Source: Desulfoscipio sp. XC116 (GTDB lineage: Bacteria > Bacillota > Desulfotomaculia > Desulfotomaculales > Desulfallaceae). From it: a DNA stretch of 64,000 nt. Both the position numbers and the translations under genes were made by a program. The stretch is taken from the NCBI RefSeq assembly GCF_039851975.1, contig NZ_CP156660.1, positions 3,911,035 through 3,975,034 of the forward strand, read 5' to 3'. The number at the start of each line of letters is the position of its first letter. The stretch's first letter is position 1. Under the pieces are notes generated by a model. It was not told the DNA's origin, made no database searches, and saw nothing but the letters and a program-made list of their open reading frames with translations. This document shows, one piece after another, positions 1 to 9,832 of this stretch.

Positions 1-2748
1 ATTACAGATGTTTATAGTTGTTATCATATGATTTCTTTGATCAGTAATTTATATAATTCTGATTTATCATATAATGCCATTAAGTCCAAATTACAAAAGG
101 AAATAGGTTCCTTCTTTTCTTTAAGAGAGCAGCTAGATCAGCTTCGTTATAATGACAGAGCTATTAATTTTTTCAATAGCGAATTACAAGATGTTGAAAA
201 ATATGAAGTTGAAGCAATACGGCAAGCCCGAAACTATCGTGGCGTCCTCGAAGGTAGCAGTTGTAATTTTGCTTTGGATCGAATTCTAAATCATAGGATC
301 AAAAACTTTATTCAAGAGCATCATGTCACGGAGTTTTCGTTTTTTTTATCAGTCTATATCCTTATGCTAGCAAAACTAACAGCTACAAAAGATTTAATCG
401 TAGGAATTCCCTTGGCGAACCGGCTTGATAAGTCCATTCGAAATATATTTGGTTATTTTGTAAATACTTTGCCCATGAGAGTCTACTTAAATGAAAATGA
501 AACATTCAACAGTTTTTGTAATAATATCTTAAGTAAAGCTTTTAAACTCGTAAGGTATCAAGATTTTTCCATCGAACATCTGAGTAGAAAAACCATGGGC
601 TATATCAATAATATTTTTACTTTTTATAATCAAGAATTAGTCCTTAAATTAAATAACTGTAAAGTAAGAAAAATAGCACTAAACACAGAAACAGTTATGT
701 TCGAGCTTACGAATCAGGTAGAGTCTGGTAGCAATTATTATATTAATTTTGAACACGGGAAATTCTTTACAGAAATCGCGATGGAGGAAGTATATCATAG
801 TATTTTAGAACAGGTGTTGGAGAATAAAATTATCAAGGAGATACAGCTTGTCCCCAATCTGGGAAAAAGCTATATGAACATCAATGCGTATGAAGAAAAT
901 ATGTCTACAAAACATGAACATATTATGGATCTTTTTTATCAGATTGTTGAGGACTATCCCGTTCACATTGCTGTGCAGTGTCATGGTGTTTGCTGGACTT
1001 ATCGTGAACTTGACAGAAAATCAAATCAGGTCGCACGGTTGCTATTAAATCATTATCCAGAAGAAAAGTATATTGCCTTTTCTAGTTATCGTAAAAATGA
1101 ACTCATTGCTTTGATTTTAGGCATTATCAAAGCGGAAAAAACATATGTTCCCATTGATATAAATACTCCTACCAAACGTTTAGAATATATTCTAGAAAAT
1201 TTGGGGCAGGTACCTTATATTGCTGAAACAGAAGTGATTCAACGATTCAACTGCGATTATACAAAAATTATGGATATCGCGGAAATGTTTCATTGTCTTG
1301 AGTTATATTCGACCGACAAAATCACTATTAACCTTTCTTTTGATCATGAGTTATATACGATTTATACTTCAGGCTCTACAGGAGAACCTAAAGGGGTATC
1401 TGTCAGCAATAAAAATTTGCTTAGTCTGATTGAGGCAACAAGGGAACAGTTTGATTTTAACAGTCGTGATGTTTGGACATTATTTCATTCTTATAGTTTC
1501 GACTTTTCTGTTTGGGAGATCTTTGGTTGCCTGCTGACGGCAGGAAAACTAATCATTGTCGATCCGTTGGTATGTAAATCTCCAGAGCAATTTTATAATT
1601 TGGTATCACGAGAGAAAGTAACAATTTTAAATCAAACCCCGACAGCTTTCAAAGGTTTTATCAAAGCCGACAATTTGATTCGTTACACCTTAAATCTCAG
1701 ATATGTTATTTTTGGTGGTGAAGCGCTGTATTTCAATATGCTGAGAAATTGGGAAATTAACCATCCACTGACAACAACAAAGCTGATTAACATGTACGGT
1801 ATCACTGAAACAACGATTCATGTAACATATTATGAAATTACTCATAAAGATATTTACAAAAATGATAAAAGCATAATTGGTGTTCCACTTAGAAACCTTG
1901 TTGTTTATGTCACAGATCAAGAGCTGAATATTCTGCCGAAAGGTGTAAAAGGAGAACTCTTGGTATGTGGGAATGGCGTTGTGAAAGGATATTTTCGTAA
2001 TGATGAATTAACAACCAAAAAATTTGTGTATGTACCACGAGCAAAACAAATTGCCTTTCGTAGCGGCGATTTGGTGAAAATTAACCAACAAAACCAGATC
2101 GAATATTTGGGCAGAATCGACCGACAAATTCAGTTGCGGGGATATCGAATCGAATTGGGCGAAATCGAAAATGTATTAATGAGGGAATTTAAGTTGGATG
2201 CATGCTCTGTGCAATTGATTTACTATGGAGAAGATGACGAAAGGATTGTTGCGTTTCTTGTTGTAAACCAGGAACTGTTCAATATTCAAGGTATTAACCA
2301 TAGTTTAAAGGAAATTCTACCTAATTATATGATACCATCTCATTATGTACGTGTTGATCAGATTCCGATGAATGTAAACGGAAAAGTAGACCGCGACAAA
2401 TTAATTCAAAATTTACAAGTTAACAAGGCTTTTTTTACTAAGGACATTCAAATAACAGATGAAATAGAAAATAAAATTTATACTATTATAAGTAATCTGG
2501 CGAAAACAAGAGATTTTTCTCTTGATGAAAACTTTTTTGAAGTTGGTATTAATTCTATTCATATCGTAGAAATCTATCATCATCTCATGAATGCTTTTCA
2601 GATTGATAACTTTGAGGTTGTCGATTTGTTTGAATATACGACAGTCCGTAAAATTGCTGCTTTAATTAAAAAACAAAAAAAACAACCCTCTACGCAGGTC
2701 AATCGAGCCGAGTTAAGACTTGATAAAAAAGGGAAAAAAGTTAGATAA
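1..2748 (+). CDS. Non-ribosomal peptide synthetase, C-A-PCP module (5' end outside window)
   Basis: This multidomain enzyme activates an amino acid as its adenylate, loads it on a carrier protein and condenses it with an upstream donor. The frame is open from base 1, so the true start lies upstream; the first internal ATG is at 28. Counting from that ATG: the C-terminal half of a condensation domain (IVGIPLANR and FGYFVNTLP motifs, residues ~130-160), an adenylation domain (YTSGSTGEPKG ~446, FDFSVWEIFG ~491, NMYGITETT ~590, FRSGDL ~677, NVNGKVDR ~782) and a carrier domain (FFEVGINSIHI, phosphopantetheine Ser ~843). The binding-pocket residues I read are D-F-W-N-I-G-M-I, one change from the threonine code DFWNIGMV, so threonine is the likely substrate. 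The condensation HHxxxDG motif at the very edge reads YHMISLI, so the Asp is lost. No thioesterase is present. Base composition is AT-rich compared with core genes. Identity is certain; substrate is inference. Confidence 0.93.
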   Translation: MTDVYSCYHMISLISNLYNSDLSYNAIKSKLQKEIGSFFSLREQLDQLRYNDRAINFFNSELQDVEKYEVEAIRQARNYRGVLEGSSCNFALDRILNHRIKNFIQEHHVTEFSFFLSVYILMLAKLTATKDLIVGIPLANRLDKSIRNIFGYFVNTLPMRVYLNENETFNSFCNNILSKAFKLVRYQDFSIEHLSRKTMGYINNIFTFYNQELVLKLNNCKVRKIALNTETVMFELTNQVESGSNYYINFEHGKFFTEIAMEEVYHSILEQVLENKIIKEIQLVPNLGKSYMNINAYEENMSTKHEHIMDLFYQIVEDYPVHIAVQCHGVCWTYRELDRKSNQVARLLLNHYPEEKYIAFSSYRKNELIALILGIIKAEKTYVPIDINTPTKRLEYILENLGQVPYIAETEVIQRFNCDYTKIMDIAEMFHCLELYSTDKITINLSFDHELYTIYTSGSTGEPKGVSVSNKNLLSLIEATREQFDFNSRDVWTLFHSYSFDFSVWEIFGCLLTAGKLIIVDPLVCKSPEQFYNLVSREKVTILNQTPTAFKGFIKADNLIRYTLNLRYVIFGGEALYFNMLRNWEINHPLTTTKLINMYGITETTIHVTYYEITHKDIYKNDKSIIGVPLRNLVVYVTDQELNILPKGVKGELLVCGNGVVKGYFRNDELTTKKFVYVPRAKQIAFRSGDLVKINQQNQIEYLGRIDRQIQLRGYRIELGEIENVLMREFKLDACSVQLIYYGEDDERIVAFLVVNQELFNIQGINHSLKEILPNYMIPSHYVRVDQIPMNVNGKVDRDKLIQNLQVNKAFFTKDIQITDEIENKIYTIISNLAKTRDFSLDENFFEVGINSIHIVEIYHHLMNAFQIDNFEVVDLFEYTTVRKIAALIKKQKKQPSTQVNRAELRLDKKGKKVR

Positions 2749-2986
2749 TAGTACCTGGAAAAGTGGATAAATACATTGGATAGCACTAATAAAAGATCCC
2801 AAATTATTGCTCCTTGACAACTTCACATAGCAAAAATAGGCGATTAAAAGCAAAAATCATCCCAAAAAGGCAATAACAAGCTAGGCCAGTGTTCATTTAA
2901 GATGATCCGGCTTTATATAAGGGCATATCCAATATATTTAAATTTGTCGAATACTACGCTGCAGTTTCTAAAGACTTCAAGCTAAT

Positions 2987-3601
2987 TTAAATGAGTATGT
3001 TGGGTTTGATAACCTTAACCTGGGCATCCAAATATTGATTGACAGCGGCAAGAATGGCTTGCCAGAACTAGCGCTTTTTAGTTCGTGCTCTGGCAGATTC
3101 AATTTGGTTATCAACAAGGATTCTCTTAAAAGTGCGCTCAACAGTGGTTCTGTGAGCATAAGCAATTTTTTAGGCTTTCGAGCCATGTGGCGCAGGAGTA
3201 AAAAGACGTAAATCCCAATCAGGTTTTGTATAAACAACACGTCCGAAGTTACTGGGAGAGCATTCCTTGTGCCGAGGACATTTACTCTTATTTTGTAATT
3301 AGGGCAACGCCATTTAATGAGATATCTGTTTTTATTAAATCCCCAATTGAGCATGGGTAAACCTGCGAGACAGATAGGTGCACCATTATCTATCATCAAC
3401 AGAAATGGGACCGGGTAAAGTTGGATTATCGCTGGCACGCTTACAGAGTGTGTCCATAAAACCTCGTTCATGATAACTGTCCCATCCCCAGTTAGCATTG
3501 GGATCGATAAAAGAGCGTTTACAGTTGCAGCGATAAATGCCTTGGGTGTGGCAATCGCAGAGCTTTTTGACGTAGGGGCTGGCGCCGGTTTGGGTGGTCA
3601 A
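2987..3601 (-). pseudogene. Decayed DDE transposase (IS fragment)
   Basis: This is the remains of a DDE-type transposase, readable only by joining frames. A zinc-finger-like stretch (CDCHTQGIYRCNCK) and DPNANWGWDSYH are in one frame near 3430-3580. Then GAPICLAGLPM and KWRCP follow in another frame. The C-terminal RTTVERTFKRILVDNQ region and its end (KPNILI, stop at 2987-2989) lie in a third frame that also holds an in-frame TAG after RTKKR. The N-terminus is missing on the side where the IS200-type element begins. A second fragment of what looks like the same family lies at 57089-57322. Confidence 0.8.
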
Positions 3602-3659
3602 TATTACGCAATTCTACGAAAAACACAGAAATTCGGAAAATATTTTCATTTATTTAGTT

Positions 3660-4325
3660 TCAATTCGCGGGGTCTAAACCCATTGCCTTTAGGCGGTATA
3701 CGCTTTAAGCCTTAAAAAGCAGGGCATGCAGGGCATACTAAACTCAAAAAGGAGAAGAAATATGCCGGCAGAATATAATAAATCCAGCCATGCTGTTTAT
3801 GACATCAAATATCACATCATATGGGTAACAAAGTATCTATATAAATTATTGGGTGAAGAAATAGCAAAACGGCTAAGGGAGTTGATTCGTCAGGGCTGTG
3901 AAGCAAGAAACATGACGATAGTCCAAGGAAGTATAGGGAAAGATCATGTGCATATGCTGTTATCCTGTCCGCCAAGTCTGTCACCGAGTAAAATCGTCCA
4001 ATATTTAAAAGGAAGGTCATCAAGGTTATTGCAGGATGAGTATCCGGAACTCAAGAAAAAGTACTGGGGACAACATTTATGGGGTAGAGGATATTTCTGT
4101 GCAACAGTAGGAAGTGTGACGGAGGAAACAATCAGACGCTATATAGAGAATCAAGAAATATCCGGCAATAACGAGATATTTAAGATAAGAGAATGAGTTT
4201 CAGTCATGATTTAGGTTGCTTTCAGCGACAGAGCTTTAAGAAGGATTAATCCTTAGGTGGTCGACTTTCAGTCGAAAAGCATTTATGCTTTAACCTGCCT
4301 ACTTTTAGTAGGCGGTAGTTTAGAT
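3660..4325 (+). mobile_element. IS200/IS605-type insertion sequence (approximate limits)
   Basis: A single Y1 transposase gene (3762-4196) is flanked by short imperfect hairpins, as in IS200-type elements. Upstream at ~3668-3725 there are folded sequences around GCCTTTAGGC. Downstream are CGACTTTCAGTCG at ~4262 and CCTACTTTTAGTAGG at ~4299. IS200 elements have no terminal inverted repeats, so the exact ends cannot be read from sequence alone. The element sits between two decayed transposase genes. No tnpB is present. Confidence 0.7.
3762..4196 (+). CDS. tnpA: IS200/IS605 family transposase TnpA
   Basis: This is a single-strand Y1 transposase that cuts and rejoins single-stranded DNA at the hairpin ends of IS200-type elements. 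The 144-residue protein has the usual length. It shows the HUH motif (DHVHML, ~residue 64) and the catalytic tyrosine region ETIRRYIENQ near residue 125. The ATG at 3762 is chosen because AGGAG lies just before it and the protein then begins MPAEYNKSSHAVYDIKYHI, the normal family start; the upstream ATG at 3726 has no ribosome site. It is the only apparently intact transposase in the window, and could act on related ends elsewhere. Confidence 0.92.
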   Translation: MPAEYNKSSHAVYDIKYHIIWVTKYLYKLLGEEIAKRLRELIRQGCEARNMTIVQGSIGKDHVHMLLSCPPSLSPSKIVQYLKGRSSRLLQDEYPELKKKYWGQHLWGRGYFCATVGSVTEETIRRYIENQEISGNNEIFKIRE

Positions 4326-4425
4326 ATAAGGATTTTTCATAATTGCTGTAGCATAAAATTCAATGCCATAATTTAGAACTGCAATCACAAGTTTTAAAAT
4401 ACCTGTATTACCTAAGCTGCCTGCT

Positions 4426-5571
4426 TTACAATTTTAGGATCAATACTGAAATCATCGCTGTGAATAACATCGCAATACATGATAATAAAACACGCGCTTT
4501 TACTTTTTTAAACCCTCGCACATTTAGGTTTTTAAGGTTCAGGCATTCTTTAAAGCGGCCAAAACAGCGCTCGACGGATGTGCGTTTATTGGTAATATTT
4601 GGGTCCAGCTCTTACTACAATGATGAGAGTGTTAAACCGTCTGGGATCATCTTTAACCCGTGTTTTTACTGCTAACCCGTAATTTGAACGAGAGCACTAG
4701 GCTGAACCATGTGGGCAGTCTACTTTACACAAAACATGCGGGCACCTGAATTTATTGCAACCATTCTTATTACTACCCCGGTAGATCATAGGGTAACCAC
4801 CGGGGAGCAAATAGGGGTGTAAAATCAAGGCCTTCATGCGGCATTTTAGCTCCACGTAAGTTTAGCGGTATAATGCCTTGTGAATTATATTAATGGTAAA
4901 AGGTTGCGTAGATTTCCTTGATATCGCAACCGGAATCCATTGTCCAATATTTGGGGGCTATCTGATCTACTGGCAGGAGTTAAATTTACGGCCAGCAGCA
5001 TTTTGCTTTTACAATCAACCGCCAGGTGTGCTTTCAAACCAAACCAGGTTATCTGATTGCCGTGACTGTCATTTTTAGAGCCCCAATCCGGTTGGCTGCC
5101 ATCTTGTTCTATGGTTTTCTTAGGTTTTGCTCTTTTTCGAGATTCTAATTTGGTTGCATTTAGAGCAGCACAATCACTGTCTATAGTCCCTTGTTTCCGG
5201 AGTTCACTCACAAGTTGCTTAAAATACTGTTCTAATAAATTCATTTTCGGATATTGCTTTAAAAAGTCGGCTAAATGTGGAAACGCTCGGTGTTTGACTT
5301 GCTATTGGAAAACCGCATGCAAAACTAAAAACAGGATCTTGTCTTAATCGTTCGGTTAAAACAGTAAATCCGGTATTCTTTTAATAACCACTGCAAACAG
5401 AGCTCGTAACTTTGCGGCCAACGAGTACCCATTAGGCCTTAGAGAGCTTTTTTCAAAGTTATCAATAATGGGGCTAAGATCGAAGGTGTGAAAAATCTTT
5501 TCCAACCGGGTTTCAGGTTGCAGTTTCAAAATTTCGTCAAAGGAAAACAGGCACTGGTTTTGAATATACAA
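4426..5571 (-). pseudogene. Decayed IS1182-like transposase
   Basis: A DDE transposase is broken by several frameshifts. The N-terminal piece (5356-5571) begins MYIQNQCLFSFDEILKLQPE and contains LRALFAVVIKRIP, typical of IS1182-type proteins. The middle piece (4885-5244) has DPSQPDW-like text (DGSQPDWGSKND) and the conserved GLKAHLAVDCKS. The C-terminal piece, which I read on the minus strand from ~4600 to the stop at 4426-4428, contains TSVERCFGRFKECLNLKN followed by VLLSCIAM. Together they cover nearly a whole transposase, so this is an old insertion between the two biosynthetic genes. Confidence 0.82.
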
Positions 5572-5723
5572 GTAACTTCACCTCTCGTTTTTGTCGTTTG
5601 TTATTAGGTGGTTACTTGCAATATTCGGCAAAACAAGGGGTGAAGTCCTTTTTTGTGTACTTGAAGCCCTCGATTATATTGGCGTATGGATTATGCAGAA
5701 TGCTTAGATAGGAGAATAATCAT

Positions 5724-8700
5724 ATGGATGATACAAAAATTGCCGTCATTGGTTTGGCAGGACGTTACAGTAATGCTGAAGATATCGGGATAATGTGGCA
5801 AAAGCTACTAGATGGAACAGATTTTCATGTTTGGGGAGAATATAGGAGAGACAATCTAGCAGCACTATATATAAACCGGTATGCAAAAATAGATTATTTG
5901 GAATACTTCGATAACGAGTTTTTTCATTTTACACCATACGAAGCACAGATTACAGACCCGCAACAAAGAATACTGTTGGAGTGTTGTTTTGAAACATTGG
6001 AAAATGCCGGCTATGCCGATATAAGCAAAAAACAATGTATCGGTGTCTTCGCCTCTGCCAGCTTGAGCACATATTTATTGCACAATATTCTTTCTCAAAA
6101 AAAGTACAATAGTAACGAGATCAATTATAATGTTTTGATTAGCAATGATAAAGATTTTACAGCAACCAGGATTGCTTATAAGTTAAACTTGTGTGGACCA
6201 GCATACACTGTACAATCTGCTTGCTCAAGCTCACTCGTTGCACTACACTGTGCATACCAAAGTATTCTTAATTATGAATGCGATGCGGCGCTTGTAGGTG
6301 CTGTCTCTATATTAATTCCCCAAGAGCAAGGGTATTATTATAAAGAAGGCGGTATTCTTTCAAAAGACGGCATATGTAGGCCCTTTGATGATGAAGCAAA
6401 CGGTACGATCAAGGGGAATGGATGTTCAGTAGTAATGCTTAAAAGATTGGCGGAAGCCGAAAAAGATCAGGATCGTATTTATGCAGTTATCAGTAGCACG
6501 GCCGTTAATAATGATGGTTCTGCTAAAATCGGTTTTACAGCCCCGAGTGTTGAAGGACAAGCAGCCGTGATCGATGAATGCATTGCCTATAGCAAAATCG
6601 ATAAAAGCAAAATCGATTATATCGAAGCGCACGGTACCGGTACAAAATTGGGAGATCCGATCGAAATCAAAGCCTTATACAAAGTATATAGCAATGTCGA
6701 TAAGAAGATACCTATAGGCAGTATTAAAGCAAACATTGGTCATTTAGATGTCGCTTCAGGATTGACTTCCACCATTAAAGCAATATGTATGTTGCAGGCT
6801 GGTATCATTCCTGCAAACATTAACTTTAAAAGTTTGAACAAAGAAATCACATCAAAAGTCCCTTTTTATTTTCCCGTAACAAATAAAAAAAAATTACTTA
6901 CCCATATCGGCGTCAGTTCCTTTGGGTTGGGTGGTACCAATGCACATGTAATCGTATCTAAATATGAAAAAAAACAACGCCCCAAAAGCCAGCATGACAT
7001 GTATATGATCCCGATCTCTTATTTCAGAGAAAGTGACTTAGAACCCATCACCAAACAACTTATTGCTAATCTTAATCATCACTTAGGAGATATTGTTTAT
7101 TCTATGTCGATTGGTAAAAGAAAGTTTAAAAATAATGTTTACCTATTGTTCAGAAATAAAGAAGAATTGAGCGCCAAATTGATGGGCAAAGATTATATTC
7201 GGTCAAGCAGATACCGTCCCAGTCTTCCTGTTTTTGGTTTAGAAGATTACCGGTCGTTTCAGTATTTGTTTCCTAAATATGAAGAGCTTTGCAAAACTGC
7301 TGGAATTGACAATGTGTCTATCGATAAACAACAGGAGTATTTTAGTAGGCACTTGGCGTGGATCCGTTTTTTAAAATCAATTTGTATGCTTGATGCAGAG
7401 GATTTAACTTTTGTCAAAAGACTTGATCAGCAACTATGGGATTTAGCTGACAATGATGAATCTTTTCTAGCAATGAGTTGTTATGATGAATTTTTTTCCT
7501 CTATACCAGTAGGTATAGAAACGGCTTTGACCGAATTTCTAAATTTTATAGGACAAGTTCAATGTATAAGCCAAATTGATTTTAAGGTGCTTTATAAAGA
7601 TCTAGGTTGGGAACACCTTGCTATTACAAAATACCCATATAAGAAAAAAAGGTTTTGGATTGATGTTTATGAGAAAGCAAAGAATGTTGCTCAGATAGAG
7701 CATTTAACCAGTCGCGATGAAGACGCTTATGTGGAAATGATTTTAGAAATCTGGAAAGGTGTTATTGGGCTTGAGGAAGTTGAAGTCGATGATGATTTTT
7801 ACGAGTTAGGCGGAGATTCCCTCTTATTAATTGCTGTTTTAGATAAGATAAATAACAGAATTTCGACAAAGTTAAGTATTGAAAATGTTATCAATTTCAA
7901 TACTCCTAGAAAATTGGCCGGCTATTTATCTAATAGAATTGCTATTTCTAATAATTACACGTTTATCTCTAAAATCAGAGATAATGGTCCTTCAGCCCAA
8001 AATATTTTTTTGATCCATCCTGCTGGTGGCACAACGCATTGTTACAAACTTTTGCATAAATATCTTGATACACAGGTGGAATTTAATTTATATTGTATTG
8101 ACTTGCCGCAAAATCATAGCAATTATCCAACGATGGAATCGTTAGCAAAGCTTTATGCAGCTGGTATTTTAAATATCCAAAGTGTAGGACGCGTAATTAT
8201 CGGTGGTTATTCTTTCGGTGGAAATATGGCTTGTGAAGTAGCATTACAAATCCAAAACCAAAATAAAGGAATCGTTATTGATCATGTCCTGCTTTTTGAT
8301 TCTCATCCTCCGATTGCTTACAACTCCTATCAAAATCAAATAATCAATTATAATAAAGTTTTTTTTGTTATGCTGGCAAACTATCTTCAACTTGATGCTA
8401 ATTATATTGCAGAAGGATACCAAAAAGGAACGTTACAGGATGAATTAATGCTTAGTTTAAAAAACAATAAAAAGTTGGGTTTATCCTTAAGTGATGAAGA
8501 AATGATAGGTTTTTTTGATCGCTGGGTTTATAGTCATAAATTATTAAAACAGCATCAATTTAATGTAAAACTTCCTATGGATTGTGTCATTTTTCGTAGC
8601 ATCGAAAATGAAGATGAGTTTATTCTCAATACTTTACAGATTAAATTATACCAAAAGCAGGAGTGGGAAAAATATTTTGACGGTAACGTAAAAATTTTTG

Positions 8701-8795
8701 ATACACCAGGCAATCATTATACAATGTTTAGCGATAGCGAAAATGTTAAAGAATTAGCAAACGTAGTAAAAGAATGTTATATGCAATTGTTTTAA
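5724..8795 (+). CDS. Ketosynthase - (no active AT) - carrier - thioesterase megasynthase
   Basis: This 1023-residue polyketide synthase-type protein would extend an acyl chain and release it. A ketosynthase fills residues ~4-415, with active Cys167 (SACSSS), His303 (EAHGTGT) and His340 (NIGH). A KS-AT linker (~435-490) leads into a region of ~150 residues in which no acyltransferase GHSxG motif can be found. The post-AT linker remains (YPYKKKRFW, ~637). A carrier domain follows with Ser699 (ELGGDSLLL). A type I thioesterase occupies ~755-1023, with Ser830 in GGYSFGG and a late GNHYT histidine. Extender units must therefore come from a separate acyltransferase, or the module is inactive or non-elongating. 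The start has an AGGAG site at ~5710. It reads in the same direction as the NRPS at 1-2748 and shares its AT-rich composition, so the two probably belonged to one pathway before insertion elements separated them. Confidence 0.9.
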   Translation: MDDTKIAVIGLAGRYSNAEDIGIMWQKLLDGTDFHVWGEYRRDNLAALYINRYAKIDYLEYFDNEFFHFTPYEAQITDPQQRILLECCFETLENAGYADISKKQCIGVFASASLSTYLLHNILSQKKYNSNEINYNVLISNDKDFTATRIAYKLNLCGPAYTVQSACSSSLVALHCAYQSILNYECDAALVGAVSILIPQEQGYYYKEGGILSKDGICRPFDDEANGTIKGNGCSVVMLKRLAEAEKDQDRIYAVISSTAVNNDGSAKIGFTAPSVEGQAAVIDECIAYSKIDKSKIDYIEAHGTGTKLGDPIEIKALYKVYSNVDKKIPIGSIKANIGHLDVASGLTSTIKAICMLQAGIIPANINFKSLNKEITSKVPFYFPVTNKKKLLTHIGVSSFGLGGTNAHVIVSKYEKKQRPKSQHDMYMIPISYFRESDLEPITKQLIANLNHHLGDIVYSMSIGKRKFKNNVYLLFRNKEELSAKLMGKDYIRSSRYRPSLPVFGLEDYRSFQYLFPKYEELCKTAGIDNVSIDKQQEYFSRHLAWIRFLKSICMLDAEDLTFVKRLDQQLWDLADNDESFLAMSCYDEFFSSIPVGIETALTEFLNFIGQVQCISQIDFKVLYKDLGWEHLAITKYPYKKKRFWIDVYEKAKNVAQIEHLTSRDEDAYVEMILEIWKGVIGLEEVEVDDDFYELGGDSLLLIAVLDKINNRISTKLSIENVINFNTPRKLAGYLSNRIAISNNYTFISKIRDNGPSAQNIFLIHPAGGTTHCYKLLHKYLDTQVEFNLYCIDLPQNHSNYPTMESLAKLYAAGILNIQSVGRVIIGGYSFGGNMACEVALQIQNQNKGIVIDHVLLFDSHPPIAYNSYQNQIINYNKVFFVMLANYLQLDANYIAEGYQKGTLQDELMLSLKNNKKLGLSLSDEEMIGFFDRWVYSHKLLKQHQFNVKLPMDCVIFRSIENEDEFILNTLQIKLYQKQEWEKYFDGNVKIFDTPGNHYTMFSDSENVKELANVVKECYMQLF

Positions 8796-8925
8796 CCCCC
8801 CTGTGTCAGAATAATTATCATAGACACCTAAATAGTTTCCCCTGAAAAACGGGGATTTTCAAAGAACCGTATTAATTTTAGACCTCGACCAATACAGATA
8901 GTTTTACCCTACTGATATTTTAGGT

Positions 8926-9578
8926 CTACACCATGCTCAACCTGGCTAATTTGGTCAGGTTATATGCAAATATTGAGTTCCCAACCCAGCATTTTGTGCC
9001 AGACGTACCCCTAAACAGACTTCGGCCTAGTCCGTACTTGCGTTTAAGGACACTTATAGTAGTCTCACCGCCCGCACGCCAGCGCTGAAGTCGTTTAAAC
9101 CAAGGTTGCTTTTCGTGAGCTTTTCTGACAGCACTTTTCTTGCTCTTGTAAGGTAAGCTAATTCTTTTAACGCCTTTATCCTTTAGCATCTGTTCATTGG
9201 CTTTGCTACCGAAGCCACGGTCTGTAGCCACTTCTTTGGGTGTTTGCCCCAAAGTCTGCTCGTGTTTGTCAACATCATCTTCAAGGAGTGTATCGTCGCT
9301 GGGATTGCCTTGGTATACAGCATAATTACTGATAATTTTGTTTTCTACTTCTTGAATTAGAACTTTGTGGCCAAACTCTGTGGTTACCTTAGCCTTGCCC
9401 CGACGAATCGGGCGAGCATCTGTATCGAAAACACCCACACAATGCGGTCCTTGATTTTTTCTTTAGCAGTTGCCTTTCTGCTTTGGTCTATAATTGTTTG
9501 GGTCACGTGTAGCTGATCCGTAAGTTTTTCTATTATATTACCGCAAATCATAGCCGGCGCTTGTCTTTTACCCGCCAT
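8926..9578 (-). pseudogene. Frameshifted, 5'-truncated DDE transposase
   Basis: Two overlapping frames encode one protein. The upstream frame (9384-9578) ends IKDRIVWVFSIQMLARF and the downstream frame resumes VGVFDTDARPIRRGKAK, so a frameshift lies near 9440. The downstream part has the conserved EVATDRGFGSKANE and the final AGGETTISVLKRKYGL region of an IS5/IS4-like DDE transposase. About 215 residues are left, roughly half of a normal protein, with the N-terminus missing. It lies directly after the thioesterase gene. Confidence 0.8.
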
Positions 9579-9676
9579 GCCCGGATTGTTTCCGGCCCCC
9601 GGAACATAGACGATAAAAATTGTTGGATAATACTAGTTTAACCTATATAATTTATTCAAGCGACATTTTTGCGCAT

Positions 9677-9806
9677 TAAAGCAAGTTCTGAAACTCAGTG
9701 GGAGGTTCAACTCCCCCTGAATTTTAGAACTGCAAATGTATGACTTAATTGGCGTAAGTCTCCCACTTATATAGAAGTGGGAGACTTACGCCAGGCTAGT
9801 CAGGTT
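9677..9806. repeat. Dispersed repeat A, copy 1, with perfect hairpin
   Basis: About 130 bases match 52262-52398 closely: AAGCAAGTTC, TTCAACTCCCCCT, TTTTAGAACTGCAAA, then a hairpin, then CCAGGYTAGTCAGGYTA. The hairpin here is an 18-bp perfect inverted repeat (9751-9768 with 9775-9792) with a six-base loop and no following T run. It resembles the folded end of an IS200/IS605-type element without any gene. Confidence 0.72.
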
Positions 9807-9832
9807 AGAATAACGACAAGAGGTGGATAATA

